From assembly GCA_001632425.1 (NCBI GenBank), contig KV425565.1, positions 448,016 through 512,015 of the forward strand: a stretch of DNA of 64,000 nt, written 5' to 3'. This document shows, piece after piece, positions 21,139 to 31,726 of the stretch (position 1 is its first letter; each line of letters begins with the position of its first letter). Made by a program: the position numbers and the translations under genes. The notes beneath the pieces were generated by a model that was not told where the DNA came from, did not search any database, and was given only the letters and a program-made list of their open reading frames with translations. This DNA is from Neolentinus lepideus HHB14362 ss-1 (lineage: Eukaryota; Basidiomycota; Agaricomycetes; Gloeophyllales; Gloeophyllaceae).

Positions 21139-24100
21139 ATGACCCTTGGCGCTGAACTCAAAGACGCCCTCGCTAGCGGACTCCTCGCATCTGACAGCAC
21201 TCCCCCCCCACCGTCTGGCTCTGAGCTTCCGGTACATCTGCCTGCACCCGCTGCTATGTCTCGCACACCATCTGTCCCTCTCATTACGGTCTCGGCCTCT
21301 ATCATCACTGCTCCCAATGCCGTGATCCTCAGTGTCCGAGAGAACAATTGGATTGAATGGTCTCATCAAAACGAGCATACCTTACAGCTTAACGGGCTCG
21401 GCGGTTACATTGACGGGCGCATACAGCAACCCGACCGAACTGCTGACCTTGTTGGCTACAACAACTGGATCTCGAACAATGAATCCATTCTCGGTCTTGT
21501 CAGTCTCTGTATAGCTCCCGAAGAGCGTCGTTTTCTGAAGGGTCTCACCACTGCTCATGCCGCCTGGGAGGCTCTCCGTACACGTCACGAACAACAGGGC
21601 CCTCTAGCCCAGATCACCCTTATCGAGAAAGCTTTCTCTACTGCTTACTCGCGTGAGGAGCGCTTTGCTGTCACTAGTCACTGCCTTACTGAGATTGTCG
21701 AACGCATCTGGGCCATCGGGATCCCCACGAAGGACATGTTCCTGTCGATCGCCATGCTCAACGGTCTACACAAGTTCCCTGGTGTCCGTGACCACATTGC
21801 GACGGCGCTAGCCAAAGCTGACACGGCACACCCGTTCTCATCTGATACGATCCGTGAACGCCTCGATTACGAGCAGCAGATCCTTGATCGTGAAGCAGCT
21901 GCCGCGACTACGCAGGCCCCCTTTGCTCTTGCTGCACAGTCATCCTCCTCAGGTTCAACCACTGGATCCTGGTGTAGCCACTGCAAGTCCAGAGGTCATC
22001 TCGTCGACACCTGCTGGGCTGAGGGGGGACCTATGGCTGGCCGCCGTGAAGAAGTTCTCGCCAACAAGCGTGCCCGTCGTGCTGCTAAAGGGAAGTCCCC
22101 AACTACTCCTGTACCTCCTACTGTTGCCACATCCACTTCGGCTTCTGGTGCTCGCCCTGTGCAGCCGACTCGACGCTATGATCAAGATGGTTGCGCTTAT
22201 CTCCTTGATAGCGTGACAGGTCATGCCTTCTACCTTGCTGAACCCTCGGCTACATCTGTGTCTTTGACCTCTGCGGCGATTAACTCAGCCGAAAGCACTA
22301 TCCTGCATGTGGAACCGGCTCCCGTGACCCCTGAGTGGTTGGCGGCCTACAGTGACTCTGCTGGTGACCGTTTCGAGTATGAAGCTCATATGGCACTGAT
22401 TGAGGATTTCGAATGCAATCTCGACTGGCACGAGAGGAGGAGAACTGATATACCATTTGATTCCCTCGCTTCGCTCCCTGTCTTCCCGGTTGAATGCTCT
22501 ACTCGTGCCCCTCTCCAGAATGTCGATACGCCCTTCTTCCTAGACTCCGGTGCCACCACGCATGTCTCACCTGAGCGGAGTGACTTCTTTAAGCTTCACC
22601 CTGTACCGCCTAGCCCGATCAAGGGAGTCGGCGGGTCTCTCATTCACACCATTGGTGTCGGCGAAATTAAGCTTCTTGTTGCACGCGGTATCTCAATTGT
22701 TCTAAAAAATGTTCTTTATGTCCCTCAGGCAACTGTTCGCCTTATCTCCGTAGGCAATCTTGCTGATGACTCTGGGCTCTCTTCGCACTTCGACAGCACA
22801 TCCTGTTGGCTCACTCAAAAGAATGGTACTGTCGCTGCTCGTGGCACTCGCACAGCTCGCAAATTGTATCGCCTAGATGGCCCTCCGCCTTCTACAGCTC
22901 ATGTTCTTTTCACAACTCGCGTCCCCGATGTTGCTGTCTGGCACCGTCGTCTTGGTCACACTAGTCCCCGCACTATAGTCGAGATGGCCGCCCACGACTC
23001 CGTCACAGGTATGCGCATTGATGTATCCCTCCAACCGCCAAAATGTGACCACTGTATCCTTGGGAAACAGGTCAAGAACTCTCCACCAAAGATTCGGGTT
23101 GGGGCAAAGGCAACTAGGGCGTTGGGAATCATCTACGCTGACCTGATGGAAGAAGCGGTTGTGTCTGCCAATGGCAATGCCTATGTACTTAATCTTGTGG
23201 ATGATCATACTTCCTTTATATGGTCTCTTCCTCTCCCATCTAAGGATGCTGCTTTTCGTGCCCTTCAGGACTGGGAACGTGTTCGTGAACTTGAAACCGG
23301 GACTAAAGTCGGCATCTATCGCACAGATAGCGGCGAGCTCAAGAGCAATCAAATGGCGAACTGGCTGGCATCACGCGGCACTCAGCATCAGCTTACAGCA
23401 CCGCATACCTCGGCTCACAATGGTCGTGGCGAGCGTGTCCACCGCACCCTGCGCAACAAGGCGCGGACCATGCGTATACAATCTAACTTACCCGAGAATC
23501 GTTGGGATGAACTTATCCTCACCGCATGCTACCTTACTGTGCGTACACCTTCCCGCTCCCTCCCTAACTATCGGACACCCTGGGAGGCATACTATAGCAC
23601 TAAGCCTGACCTCTCTCACCTCCGCGAGATCGGCTGCCGCGCTTTTGTGCTCATCGAGAATGCGTACAACCCTAAGATTAAACCTCGCTCTCTCGAATGT
23701 GTGTTGATCGGTTATAGCTCTAACTCCAAGGCTTATCGTTGTTATCACCGTGCGACCCACAAGATCATCACATCCTTCCACGTTGAGTTCATTGAATCTC
23801 ACGAAGCTGTCCCCCGTCCTTTCCGCCCTGGTTGCATTCTTCAAGATGACAGCCCCTCAAGCACCAACTCTCAAAATTCCCAAGTCGCTCCAACGAGCGC
23901 TCAAGGCCAAGTCGCTTCAACAAGCGCTCAAAGCCATCAAGAGCGTGAAGTTATCCCCGCTTGTCCGGGTGTCAAGTCACATCACTATTCTACCTCCGAA
24001 CTTCTCGGCCTGTCCCCCGATCCCGTGCCTGATGATCCTGTCATACCTTTCCCAGCCTCCGCCTTCCCTCCGAGTCCTGTTGATACTGTCCCTGCCTCCG

Positions 24101-25971
24101 TGCCCTCGGATCCCACCTGCGTATCCGTGCCTGTCCCTCCTGTGGTTCCCGAGCTTCGCCGGTCCTCACGCACTCCCATTCCGAGCGATAAACGTGCCGT
24201 CGCCGATGGTCTCCCCAAGATATCTCCCATTCAACGTGCCGTCGCCGAATCCATCGCCGCTGGTGAACGTCTCCGGCTGGCACGTGCGACTCGTCGTTCT
24301 GGTCAGCCTCCGTCCATCCCTGAAGTCCTAGCCATGATACAAGAGTCTTTCACTGCACTTGTCAATGGGCCTATCGATGTTGAATTCCCGGATGATCCGA
24401 AGAACTTGAAAGAGGCTATGGAATCCACCGACGCTGCTGATTGGCATAAGGCCCTCCTCGACGAATTTGCATCTATTAAAGAACTTGGTGTGTACAAACT
24501 TGTCCCTCCCTCCGCGGTTCCCCCCGGTCGCAAACTACTACACGGCCGTCCCGTTTTTCGTCTGAAACGCGATGAACACGGTGCTCCTGCTCGCTACAAA
24601 GCTCGTTATGTTTGCAAAGGCTACGAGGCTGTCTTCGGCCTGGATTACGACAAGACCACTTCCCCGACCATGCGCATGGAATCCTTCCGTGTTCTCCTGC
24701 ACCTTGCCGCCGCACTCGACTGGGACATGCAGCAAATTGATATCAAAACTGCTTTCCTCTATGGTCTCCTCCCCGTTGGCGAGACCTGTTACATGTACCA
24801 GCCTCTCGGCTTTGAGGAACCTGGCAAGGAGGACTGGGTATGGGAACTCCAGAAGGGACTCTATGGCATGAAGCAGGCTGGCCGCATCTGGAACAGGACG
24901 ATGCACGACCGCATGGTTGAACTGGACTTTACTCGTCTCGACTGCGAGTACTGCCTTTACTATCGCCATGATTCCCATGGTGTCGTTATCACCGGGGTAC
25001 ATGTTGATGACTTCCTGTCCATCGCTAGTCACGCTGCTGCCAACACTCGTTTTAAAGATCAGCTCCGCGAGAAATGGCAGATCTCGGATCAGGGTGAGGC
25101 TCGGTTCTGTATTGGTATCGCCATCGAACGCAACCACGCTTCGCGCACCGTCTCTCTCTCTCAAACTGCCCTTATCGATCGGGTGATCTCACAGTTTAAC
25201 ATGAAAGATGCGTGGCCTGTCGCAGCACCCATGGAGTCCAGCCTCCGTCTCTCTCGTAGTGAGCATTCACCGAAGACTGAGGAGGAGCGCCTTGTGGCTG
25301 CTGCTTTACCATATCGATCTCTTATCGGATCACTGATGTATCTCGCGGTCGGCACTCGTCCTGATATCGCGTTCGCCGTCCAGTACCTTAGTCAATACCT
25401 TGACTGTTATGGCTCAGCACACTGGGAAGCCGCAAAACGTGTTGTCCGATATCTTAAGGGCACTCACGACATGAAACTCGTCCTCGGAGGCAAACACACT
25501 GCTCAACTACTTGGCTACACCGATTCAGGCTTCGCAATGTGTCCAGATACTCGTCGCTCTGTTGGCGGTTATTGTTTCACTCTCGGATCTGGTGTAGTGA
25601 CCTGGTGCTCGAGGAAGCAAAAAACAGTGTCCACTTCCTCATGCGAAGCTGAGTACATAGCCGCTTCAGAATGCGCTAAAGAACTTCTCTGGCTGCGCGC
25701 GCTTCTCAAGGGTATTGACCTAGAACAGCGCGGTCCCACACCCCTACTATGCGATAACAACGGTGCGATCGTCCTATCGGGAGACCCATCTTACCACAGC
25801 CGAACGAAACATATTGACGTCAAGTACCACCACATTCGAGAACTCAGCGATAACCAAACACTTTCCGTCAGCTACGTTAACACCAATGACAATATTGCCG
25901 ACATCTTTACGAAGGCTCTCGAACCGGGCAAATTCGCGCGTCTTCGGGACTTCCTAGGGCTACGGCAATAA
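21139..25971 (+). CDS. Copia gag-pol polyprotein
   Basis: One frame of 1,610 codons from ATG 21139 (an upstream non-ATG extension is open to 21130). Approximate residue positions are as follows. The gag region comes first, with a CCHC zinc knuckle (CSHCKSRGHLVDTC) near 280. The aspartic protease motif FLDSGATTHVS is near 470. The GAG-pre-integrase block (VWHRRLGHTS, then CDHCILGKQ) is at 600-645. The integrase core has YADLM, YRTDSGE and a later Glu at 670-790. The reverse transcriptase runs from about 1110 to 1350 with DIKTAFLYG and the catalytic VHVDDFLS. RNase H follows with YTDSGFA and SSCEAEYIA near 1460-1520. Gag and pol share one frame with no visible shift site, as in many copia elements. 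All catalytic residues looked for are present. Confidence 0.97.
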   Translation: MTLGAELKDALASGLLASDSTPPPPSGSELPVHLPAPAAMSRTPSVPLITVSASIITAPNAVILSVRENNWIEWSHQNEHTLQLNGLGGYIDGRIQQPDRTADLVGYNNWISNNESILGLVSLCIAPEERRFLKGLTTAHAAWEALRTRHEQQGPLAQITLIEKAFSTAYSREERFAVTSHCLTEIVERIWAIGIPTKDMFLSIAMLNGLHKFPGVRDHIATALAKADTAHPFSSDTIRERLDYEQQILDREAAAATTQAPFALAAQSSSSGSTTGSWCSHCKSRGHLVDTCWAEGGPMAGRREEVLANKRARRAAKGKSPTTPVPPTVATSTSASGARPVQPTRRYDQDGCAYLLDSVTGHAFYLAEPSATSVSLTSAAINSAESTILHVEPAPVTPEWLAAYSDSAGDRFEYEAHMALIEDFECNLDWHERRRTDIPFDSLASLPVFPVECSTRAPLQNVDTPFFLDSGATTHVSPERSDFFKLHPVPPSPIKGVGGSLIHTIGVGEIKLLVARGISIVLKNVLYVPQATVRLISVGNLADDSGLSSHFDSTSCWLTQKNGTVAARGTRTARKLYRLDGPPPSTAHVLFTTRVPDVAVWHRRLGHTSPRTIVEMAAHDSVTGMRIDVSLQPPKCDHCILGKQVKNSPPKIRVGAKATRALGIIYADLMEEAVVSANGNAYVLNLVDDHTSFIWSLPLPSKDAAFRALQDWERVRELETGTKVGIYRTDSGELKSNQMANWLASRGTQHQLTAPHTSAHNGRGERVHRTLRNKARTMRIQSNLPENRWDELILTACYLTVRTPSRSLPNYRTPWEAYYSTKPDLSHLREIGCRAFVLIENAYNPKIKPRSLECVLIGYSSNSKAYRCYHRATHKIITSFHVEFIESHEAVPRPFRPGCILQDDSPSSTNSQNSQVAPTSAQGQVASTSAQSHQEREVIPACPGVKSHHYSTSELLGLSPDPVPDDPVIPFPASAFPPSPVDTVPASVPSDPTCVSVPVPPVVPELRRSSRTPIPSDKRAVADGLPKISPIQRAVAESIAAGERLRLARATRRSGQPPSIPEVLAMIQESFTALVNGPIDVEFPDDPKNLKEAMESTDAADWHKALLDEFASIKELGVYKLVPPSAVPPGRKLLHGRPVFRLKRDEHGAPARYKARYVCKGYEAVFGLDYDKTTSPTMRMESFRVLLHLAAALDWDMQQIDIKTAFLYGLLPVGETCYMYQPLGFEEPGKEDWVWELQKGLYGMKQAGRIWNRTMHDRMVELDFTRLDCEYCLYYRHDSHGVVITGVHVDDFLSIASHAAANTRFKDQLREKWQISDQGEARFCIGIAIERNHASRTVSLSQTALIDRVISQFNMKDAWPVAAPMESSLRLSRSEHSPKTEEERLVAAALPYRSLIGSLMYLAVGTRPDIAFAVQYLSQYLDCYGSAHWEAAKRVVRYLKGTHDMKLVLGGKHTAQLLGYTDSGFAMCPDTRRSVGGYCFTLGSGVVTWCSRKQKTVSTSSCEAEYIAASECAKELLWLRALLKGIDLEQRGPTPLLCDNNGAIVLSGDPSYHSRTKHIDVKYHHIRELSDNQTLSVSYVNTNDNIADIFTKALEPGKFARLRDFLGLRQ

Positions 25972-26070
25972 AGATCGGGATTTCTGTTAAGGAGGAGTGT
26001 CGACGTCTGTGTGTGAGGAATTGGATTCCATGCGAGGAGGAGTGGTTGGTATGGGTCCGGGTCTTTGCAT

Positions 26071-26080
26071 CGAGGAGGAG
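26071..26080 (+). other. Polypurine tract before the 3' LTR
   Basis: CGAGGAGGAG directly precedes the 3' LTR and is the expected plus-strand primer site. The GAGGAG(TG) motif also occurs at about 25990 (followed by TGTCGACGTC, like the LTR start) and 26031, giving three copies in 100 bp. Confidence 0.7.
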
Positions 26081-26359
26081 TGTCGACGCGTAATCCGCGC
26101 ATGTGCGATGCAAAGGTATGACGCGTCGGGGTCGGAGTCCTTTCACAGAAGCTCGAGATAGAATACATATATTCACTCCCCCTCAGTCCTCCCTTTCCCC
26201 TCAGTCGTTGTGTCGTACACGGCTGAGGTATGTCTAACATAACTATTCACCATTTAACATGTGTTAATGTGTACCTAGATCTGCGTTGTACAGGTACATA
26301 ATAATACTATAAGTCGTTGTGTCGTACACGGCTGAGATCTGCGTTGTACAGTTTCTACA
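26081..26359 (+). repeat. 3' LTR of copia element (279 bp)
   Basis: It starts TGTCGACGCG, ends TTTCTACA and appears identical base for base to the 5' LTR, including the internal repeats. Confidence 0.97.
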
Positions 26360-26364
26360 GAGAA
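26360..26364. repeat. Right target-site duplication GAGAA
   Basis: This is the second copy of the GAGAA duplication. Host coding sequence resumes immediately afterwards (ASKFIAAG). Confidence 0.95.
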
Positions 26365-26864
26365 CGCGAGCAAGTTTATCGCGGCGGGGGCTGCTGCATT
26401 GCCCACGGGCAGCGGTGACGTAACAGGCTCGGCTAAGGAAGTATTTGATCGGATAAGGGAGGTCGCAGAGTCTAAGGGCAGAAAGCAGAAGGAGAAGGTG
26501 GAGGAGCTGAAGAAGTTCGTGCAAGAGAAGGCGACGGAGACGGAGGAGAAGGGCAAGGGTGGACTTCAGAACGGGTGGGATAGCTTGGTGTCGTTTATTA
26601 AGATGCTGCCTGGTGGTGAGGAGGTAAGTCGTCCATTCACTTATCCTTGGGTATGAGTCCAAGGTACCGATTGTCGTCTCGTTGTGTTACCAGGCCTTGG
26701 AGAAGACTCCGAATGTGAAAGAGTTCATGAAAGTCTCGCATGAGCGGAGCGATGATGCTAAGCAGACGTATGAGGAGATTTTGAGGGTGCTAGAGGAGAA
26801 GGGTAAGAAGGCAAAGAAGTTGGCGGAGGAGACGGGGAAGGATGTTCAGCAGAGAAGCCAGTAA

Positions 26865-27303
26865 GCGGCCGTTAGGGCTAATGTGTAATTATTGTAGAGT
26901 ATATCGAGGCTGTTGCCTGTAATTGCGAAGTCCAGCTCATGAAATCTGGTTAGGCTAACGAGAGCAGGGGAGTTCGCGTCAATGGGTTTCTTTGTGCATA
27001 TTTGGCATTCTTGTGGCTGTATTAAATAATCACGTCCGACTCTCCAGTGGGGACTTCTTTCGTTGCAACGAGTCCTGGTGGAAGAAATTTCGCGCTCCCG
27101 ACGACAGCAGTAATCGCGGCGCGGTAAGGGCCCAGCTGTGGACCCACATACGTACACAGCGTTCGCCCAATCACTGGCACTTCAGACACGAGATTAGAAA
27201 CACGACGCCTCGTGTATCCACAGGTTCTCGGTAATCAGCGCTAGGATCTGCTCTTTAGCTGCAACCGTTTCTGCTGGTCTTTCGCTCTTGCACTTGTCTG
27301 AGC
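26865..27303. other. Intergenic region
   Basis: No gene is supported. It lies between the split host gene and the BTB pseudogene, and its open frames are short and mutually overlapping. Confidence 0.4.
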
Positions 27304-28851
27304 ATGGAGTACGTACAGGACAGGACGCTGCACACTGTGGAGACAAGATTCAGATTGCCTCTCGGTCCCTTCGACGAGCCCATGAAATGGTCTGAACCCT
27401 GCGGCGAAGGATGGCGCTGTGGCATCTCGAGGGACCGTATGAGGGGTAATAAATATGACATATCGGTCAGCTTGGATGTCAGAAAAGTTGACGCGGCCCG
27501 ATGAAGAGCCTGATATACACCCCTTCAACATTGTCTCTCCTCGGACGCTCGAGCTGCCTAACAGTTTTATTGGGCCGTTCGAGAGGATGGGTTTGAAAAA
27601 CGTTTCGTGTATCGACGTTATTTTTGCAGTGTCATATCCATCACAGACTCAGTTACGACTTGAAGACTCTTCAGCACTGAGCCTACCTATCACTTTGCGG
27701 CAAACGTTGGAGACATCCATGCATCTCGCATCATTCACAGACACTAGATTCTTCGCCTTTTCGCGCCGACATCAACAATTGGGCAGAATCGACACTCCAG
27801 TGGCATTATTTGCAAACACTTCTATCTTGAAGACATCTGCGTACTATGATGCTTGTAAGCTCCCGAGTGATGCTAGAGCATGATGTACATTTTGTTTGCT
27901 CAAGTTTGATCTGTAGTGTTCTCTGTCGGTTTCTCCGAATCATCACTGTCGACTCTGGACGAGAAGTTCCCCGCAAACGAAAGCTCTCACATTGACTTTG
28001 CGGATTATGGCTACGACTCCGATAGTGACCTCTCTGATTGCGATGAGACTCAAGCTTCTGAGTACGAAGACGAAGTTCCATCGGAGGTAGAAAGGTGTGT
28101 CCGACTTGCTGGTTGGTTTCAGCCAAGATTCATACTGACATGATCAAGTAATTCGACGGCGGTGGATGCGGATGCATCTGGAGCTCAATACGGTGTGGTA
28201 TCCACTGGGAGACTGGGGCGGACGGTCATAGTGAAAGACGCTGCTGCAAGAACGTAAGACGTCACATGTCACAGACGGGATCAATCTGAGGCAACATTGT
28301 ACTACACTAGATACACGGCATTAATATTCTATCTGTATACAGGGGAAATATATTTCCGGCCCTTGAATTCCTCACCCATGGAATCCACTCCAAACTCTGA
28401 GGTGAGGACATATCCGTCCCGCTCTTGCTCTCCGAAGTCGATGTATCGTTTGGCAGACAAGGTTAGCTGAACTTATCTACGACGGGATCCAAAACATGAC
28501 ACATGTTTTTATCAAACAGCTGTGAATGGAGGAATTAAAACAATTGGCGTACGAAGCTATCCAATCCAACCTAAGCGAGGAAAATATCGTTGAGGAAGCT
28601 TTTTCTACGTTCACAGCAACGTGAGTCTCTTTATTGTGTGACCTGAGGCTGAGCATTTAACTAAAGTAGTTTGGTATAGACCTGGGTTTGACAAGATCAG
28701 AAACATGGAGTGCACTATGCTGCGTCAGGCTTCCCGCCGGTCCGCCGCAGTGCGGATAGACCTTTCTTTCATTATGCGGAGAGTGGCTAAAGGAGAATTC
28801 CCGCATGTTGAAGAGATGATCGGCCCCTTGATACTCGGTCTCCTTACTTAG
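27304..28851 (+). pseudogene. BTB/POZ-domain protein (disabled)
   Basis: This resembles the large Agaricomycete BTB family: an N-terminal block (ETRFRLPLG, ISVSLDVRKVD, TLELPNSFIGPFERM), then the BTB core (FTDTRFFAFSRR, LFANTSILKTSAYYDA), an acidic loop, GRTVIVKDAAARTYTALIFYLYTGEIYF, SPKSMYRLADK, and a C-terminal helical part ending FPHVEEMIGPLILGLLT. At least seven exons can be traced with good splice sites. Two defects stand out. The frame changes without a possible intron between about 27470 and 27500. In addition, the exon starting at 28520 reads CTG TGA ATG GAG GAA, where family members have a Leu-Gly-Leu/Met-Glu-Glu tract, so TGA at 28523-28525 probably replaces GGA. Confidence 0.75.
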
Positions 28852-29295
28852 TCTTACTATTTACTAGTATTCTCTGTTTCTATGACGTCAATACTCGCTA
28901 GAATTTGGTGGATGTCTCTGTAGGTAGCACAAAGACTTCGGTGACCTCTTCCAAATCTGTAACTCAGTAGTACTATTTTGGATATGGTACTTTATATGCC
29001 CAGGAGTTGCGGCCCACACTAGGATGAGAGATGCAAAACGAATGCTGGCGCTGATTGGTTCCCGTCATAGCCGAAGTTTCGTAGCTAGTGGCAGTGTTTT
29101 TTCCCACCAAACGCGCACACGGATGTATCATGTGCCATTCCCCGCTGGAATACTGCGCCAGCACTGGCAGGAACTGATACGCGTTTCTTTCCATTTTCTG
29201 ATGCTATCTCGGTTCTATACTGACATATCGAGTCTCCCGCCGAAGTCGGGAATCTCACTCAAAGCGTCAATAATTTGCTGACTCCGAGATCAACT
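28852..29295. other. Intergenic region
   Basis: This should contain the promoter of the 29296 gene. No repeat, RNA or convincing open frame was found. Confidence 0.4.
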
Positions 29296-31477
29296 ATGCC
29301 TGGGTTAACACGGCGATTTTCCGATTGCGCCGGTGAAGCTGATACTGTCGTTGCAGTGGATGGCTTCCCCAATAGTCGGTATGAATTTCTGTACCTTCTA
29401 TCCTCGGGTCCAACGTCTTAAATGAGTTCAGGGTATCATCATCAATCAACCCGAACGGTGTCGACGGTAAGCCTGTATTCTTGGCCTGAGACGATGAAGA
29501 TATGTCTTCTTAAGGCATCTGCTCATTTAACAGGACTACCACACCTGCACCGCCCGAAGCGCCGCAGAACGTTTGGACTCAATGATCGTTTCGATAACAT
29601 GATTAGAAGGGTTTCCTTGATGGACTCATCGTCTCCTTCAAATTCCTCTCAGAGGAAGCGTCAAAGGGTCTCCTCTGGATCGTCATCCGCTCCGGGCTCG
29701 ACATCCGACATACCTAGTACACCCTTAGACGCATATACCGACTTAAGTAATGGCCGTCTTGGACGAGGGTTTTCCGTGATCAAAATGGATACCTCGACGG
29801 GTAAACGTGTAGCACGAGAATTATTTCCTCGGAAAAATGTCTCCTCGGATGACGCCGACGAGATTGGATTGAATGTGGTGGGAGGAATCATTCTTTCGAC
29901 TCGTCGCTGGAGAAAGTTCTGCTTTTGACATGATCAATCCCAGGATCGTGAATCCAAAACGCACAATGAAGCACCTCCTTCCTGGCTATCTGCCACAATA
30001 TCGACTTTACGGCAGGATCATCCCCTCCGCCTTCTCTTGCCCAAGTCCAGCACGCATATACACGTCGATCCTTCGCATACTCCAGACTTAACTCAAGAAA
30101 TCCCTAAGTTACCATCTGTACAAGACAATGAATCTGTATTCGCCTTCGTTCCCCCTGACGACATCGATGTGTACCCGGAGAAAACGTTTGCAGTTGATGG
30201 ATTCCGCCAAGAGCCTGTTTCTGGGGGGATCTCGAGCATAGTCCAACGACGATCGTCTAGAGCTGAATTTGTATCCGACATCGTCGATGTCGAAGACGCT
30301 AGCATCCTAGATCCCTCGGACCCTTTGCACGCGGCTTCTCCGTACAAGCCTACACTTTCGACTGATTTTTTATCTGTTGAATCGGATAACTTGCGCATGC
30401 TCCGCGATCTTCACTCCACGTCGCTCAGTTTTGAGGAACTACCCTACTCAATGCCAGGACATCTCGCTACGGAATCCCCCATGGCTGCAACTGTTTTTCG
30501 CTCTCGCTTACTTGCTGGCCCTGACTTATATAGGAACGCTGCTGATTTTTCGCTGACTTGTGACTCTCAACCAATGTCTATCGTTGCTGTCAACAACATT
30601 GAAGAGGACACGGAATATAACTACACACAGACGCTAGACGACATGCCGCCTAATAACGACGATATCCATATCGACACTGACGCATTCTCGACGCCTGGAC
30701 CGACCTACGTTCCGCCTCCTGGCATTTACTTTGACTCACCTGCTGAAGACCCTCTGCATTCTGACCCAATCGATCCTGCTGATTATCATTTAGACTTGGA
30801 CGTCGACTACGAAACGCTCGACTTCCGCTGGGAGCCTTTCTTCCCAAAGGGATCTGCATCCTCTGAGCCTGACGAGAGAAGAGAAGAGGAACCCTCGAGT
30901 CAGAAATTGGGCCATGACATATGCTCCTCGCCCAATTCCAAAGATCTCGCGCTACAAATCGGGGAAGACCTACCTATCGAGCAAGAAATTAAAGAAGATG
31001 TAGTGTCTGACGCGGGGATGGTGGCGAATGAACTTGACGAACCTGACGAAGGTGTCGCCGAGATTCTACCGCGCACTCCCGAGCCACAAAAGCAGGTGTT
31101 CGCCCCTGCACCAGATGTCTTCATATCTCCTCTACATGGCGACGATAAACCCGACGCGATCTCCCGGCATGGTCATCCCCGAAGCTTGAAGGTAAGCCGC
31201 CTACAGCGAATTAGGGACCTCCGACTATTTACTCTTGTGTGCGTAGGGCGTGCTCGACGCTCGTGACTTTGGCCAGGAATTTGTACCAACTGCAACAATC
31301 ACTCCCCCACCTGTTGCATCAGCACATTCCAGGCGGTCTCTTGACGGGTTGTCGAATTCAAACATGCCAGCTGTCGCACTTACTAAATCTCCGTGCGTAG
31401 AGGAACAAAACACAGGCCCAATCTGTTCTCAGGCGTCCAATGATAGTATCGAATCCTGGACCACTGTCGAGAAATAG
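29296..31477 (+). CDS. Large disordered acidic protein of unknown function
   Basis: Five exons (29296-29378, 29432-29466, 29534-29877, 29944-31191, 31247-31477) join in phase to 646 residues starting MPGLTRRFSD. There is a basic cluster (HRPKRRR) near residue 40 that could be a nuclear localisation signal, then a Ser/Pro-rich part (SSSPSNSSQRKRQRVSSGSSS) and a long acidic, Asp/Glu/Pro-rich middle. No catalytic or structural domain is recognised. The intron at 29878-29943 is inferred from a GTGGGA donor, a TTGAC branch-like site and a CCCAG acceptor; reading through it would break the frame. A nuclear regulatory role is possible but only inferred from composition. Confidence 0.7.
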
Positions 31478-31726
31478 AATATATGATTTGCTCTACCATT
31501 ATAACTCTTTCTGAGAGTCTACTAGCTACGGATTATGTTGCAGACGTGACAAGCTAACGACGACCTTTCCATTCTAACACATGTGAGTTGGATGTAGACA
31601 GGATCGGAAAGCGGGGATAAAATAGAACGATGAACAGCGAAAGCGAAAGAGGTGCACGACAACGAACAATACAGCACAGCGAACGACAAATATGATATGG
31701 ATAAGTATCGTCAAAGCTTGAGGCGT

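Larger units (their letters stand above)
20671..26359 (+). mobile_element. Complete Ty1/copia LTR retrotransposon
   Basis: The element is 5,689 bp long with 279-bp LTRs, one uninterrupted gag-pol frame and a matching GAGAA duplication on each side. The domain order is gag, protease, integrase, reverse transcriptase, RNase H, which places it in the Ty1/copia (Pseudoviridae) group. The LTRs read identical and the frame has no stop, so insertion was recent and the element may be autonomous. It disrupts a host gene in the same orientation. Confidence 0.97.
19673..26864 (+). pseudogene. Mitochondrial-type coiled-coil protein gene split by a copia element
   Basis: The 5' half (19673-19844, 19894 to 20670 with further introns) begins MLSNSQRLLARHNARGIGKS, a good mitochondrial leader, then has a Gly/Ala-rich hydrophobic segment (YVAAGAAGGLVVVGS) and long charged helices. 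The 3' half (26360-26864) continues the same frame after one copy of the GAGAA duplication: TLEEN runs into ASKFIAAG. Three lesions are visible. The first is an in-frame TAG at 20259-20261 where the flanking frame (KRAAEL, then DLAKRAGG) continues, probably CAG to TAG. The second is a one-base loss near 20400 before DDTKKQ. The third is the 5.7-kb insertion. The family looks like a basidiomycete inner-membrane or matrix protein of unknown role. Confidence 0.8.

Noticed and set aside
24538..25164. 208-codon frame antisense to the copia reverse transcriptase
   Set aside because: The plus strand encodes conserved reverse transcriptase motifs; the antisense frame is a codon-bias shadow.
29873..30091. 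Open frame beginning MWWEESFFRLVAG that could be a separate domain
   Set aside because: It bridges a canonical intron (29878-29943); splicing there joins the flanking exons in phase, so the frame is intronic plus out of frame.
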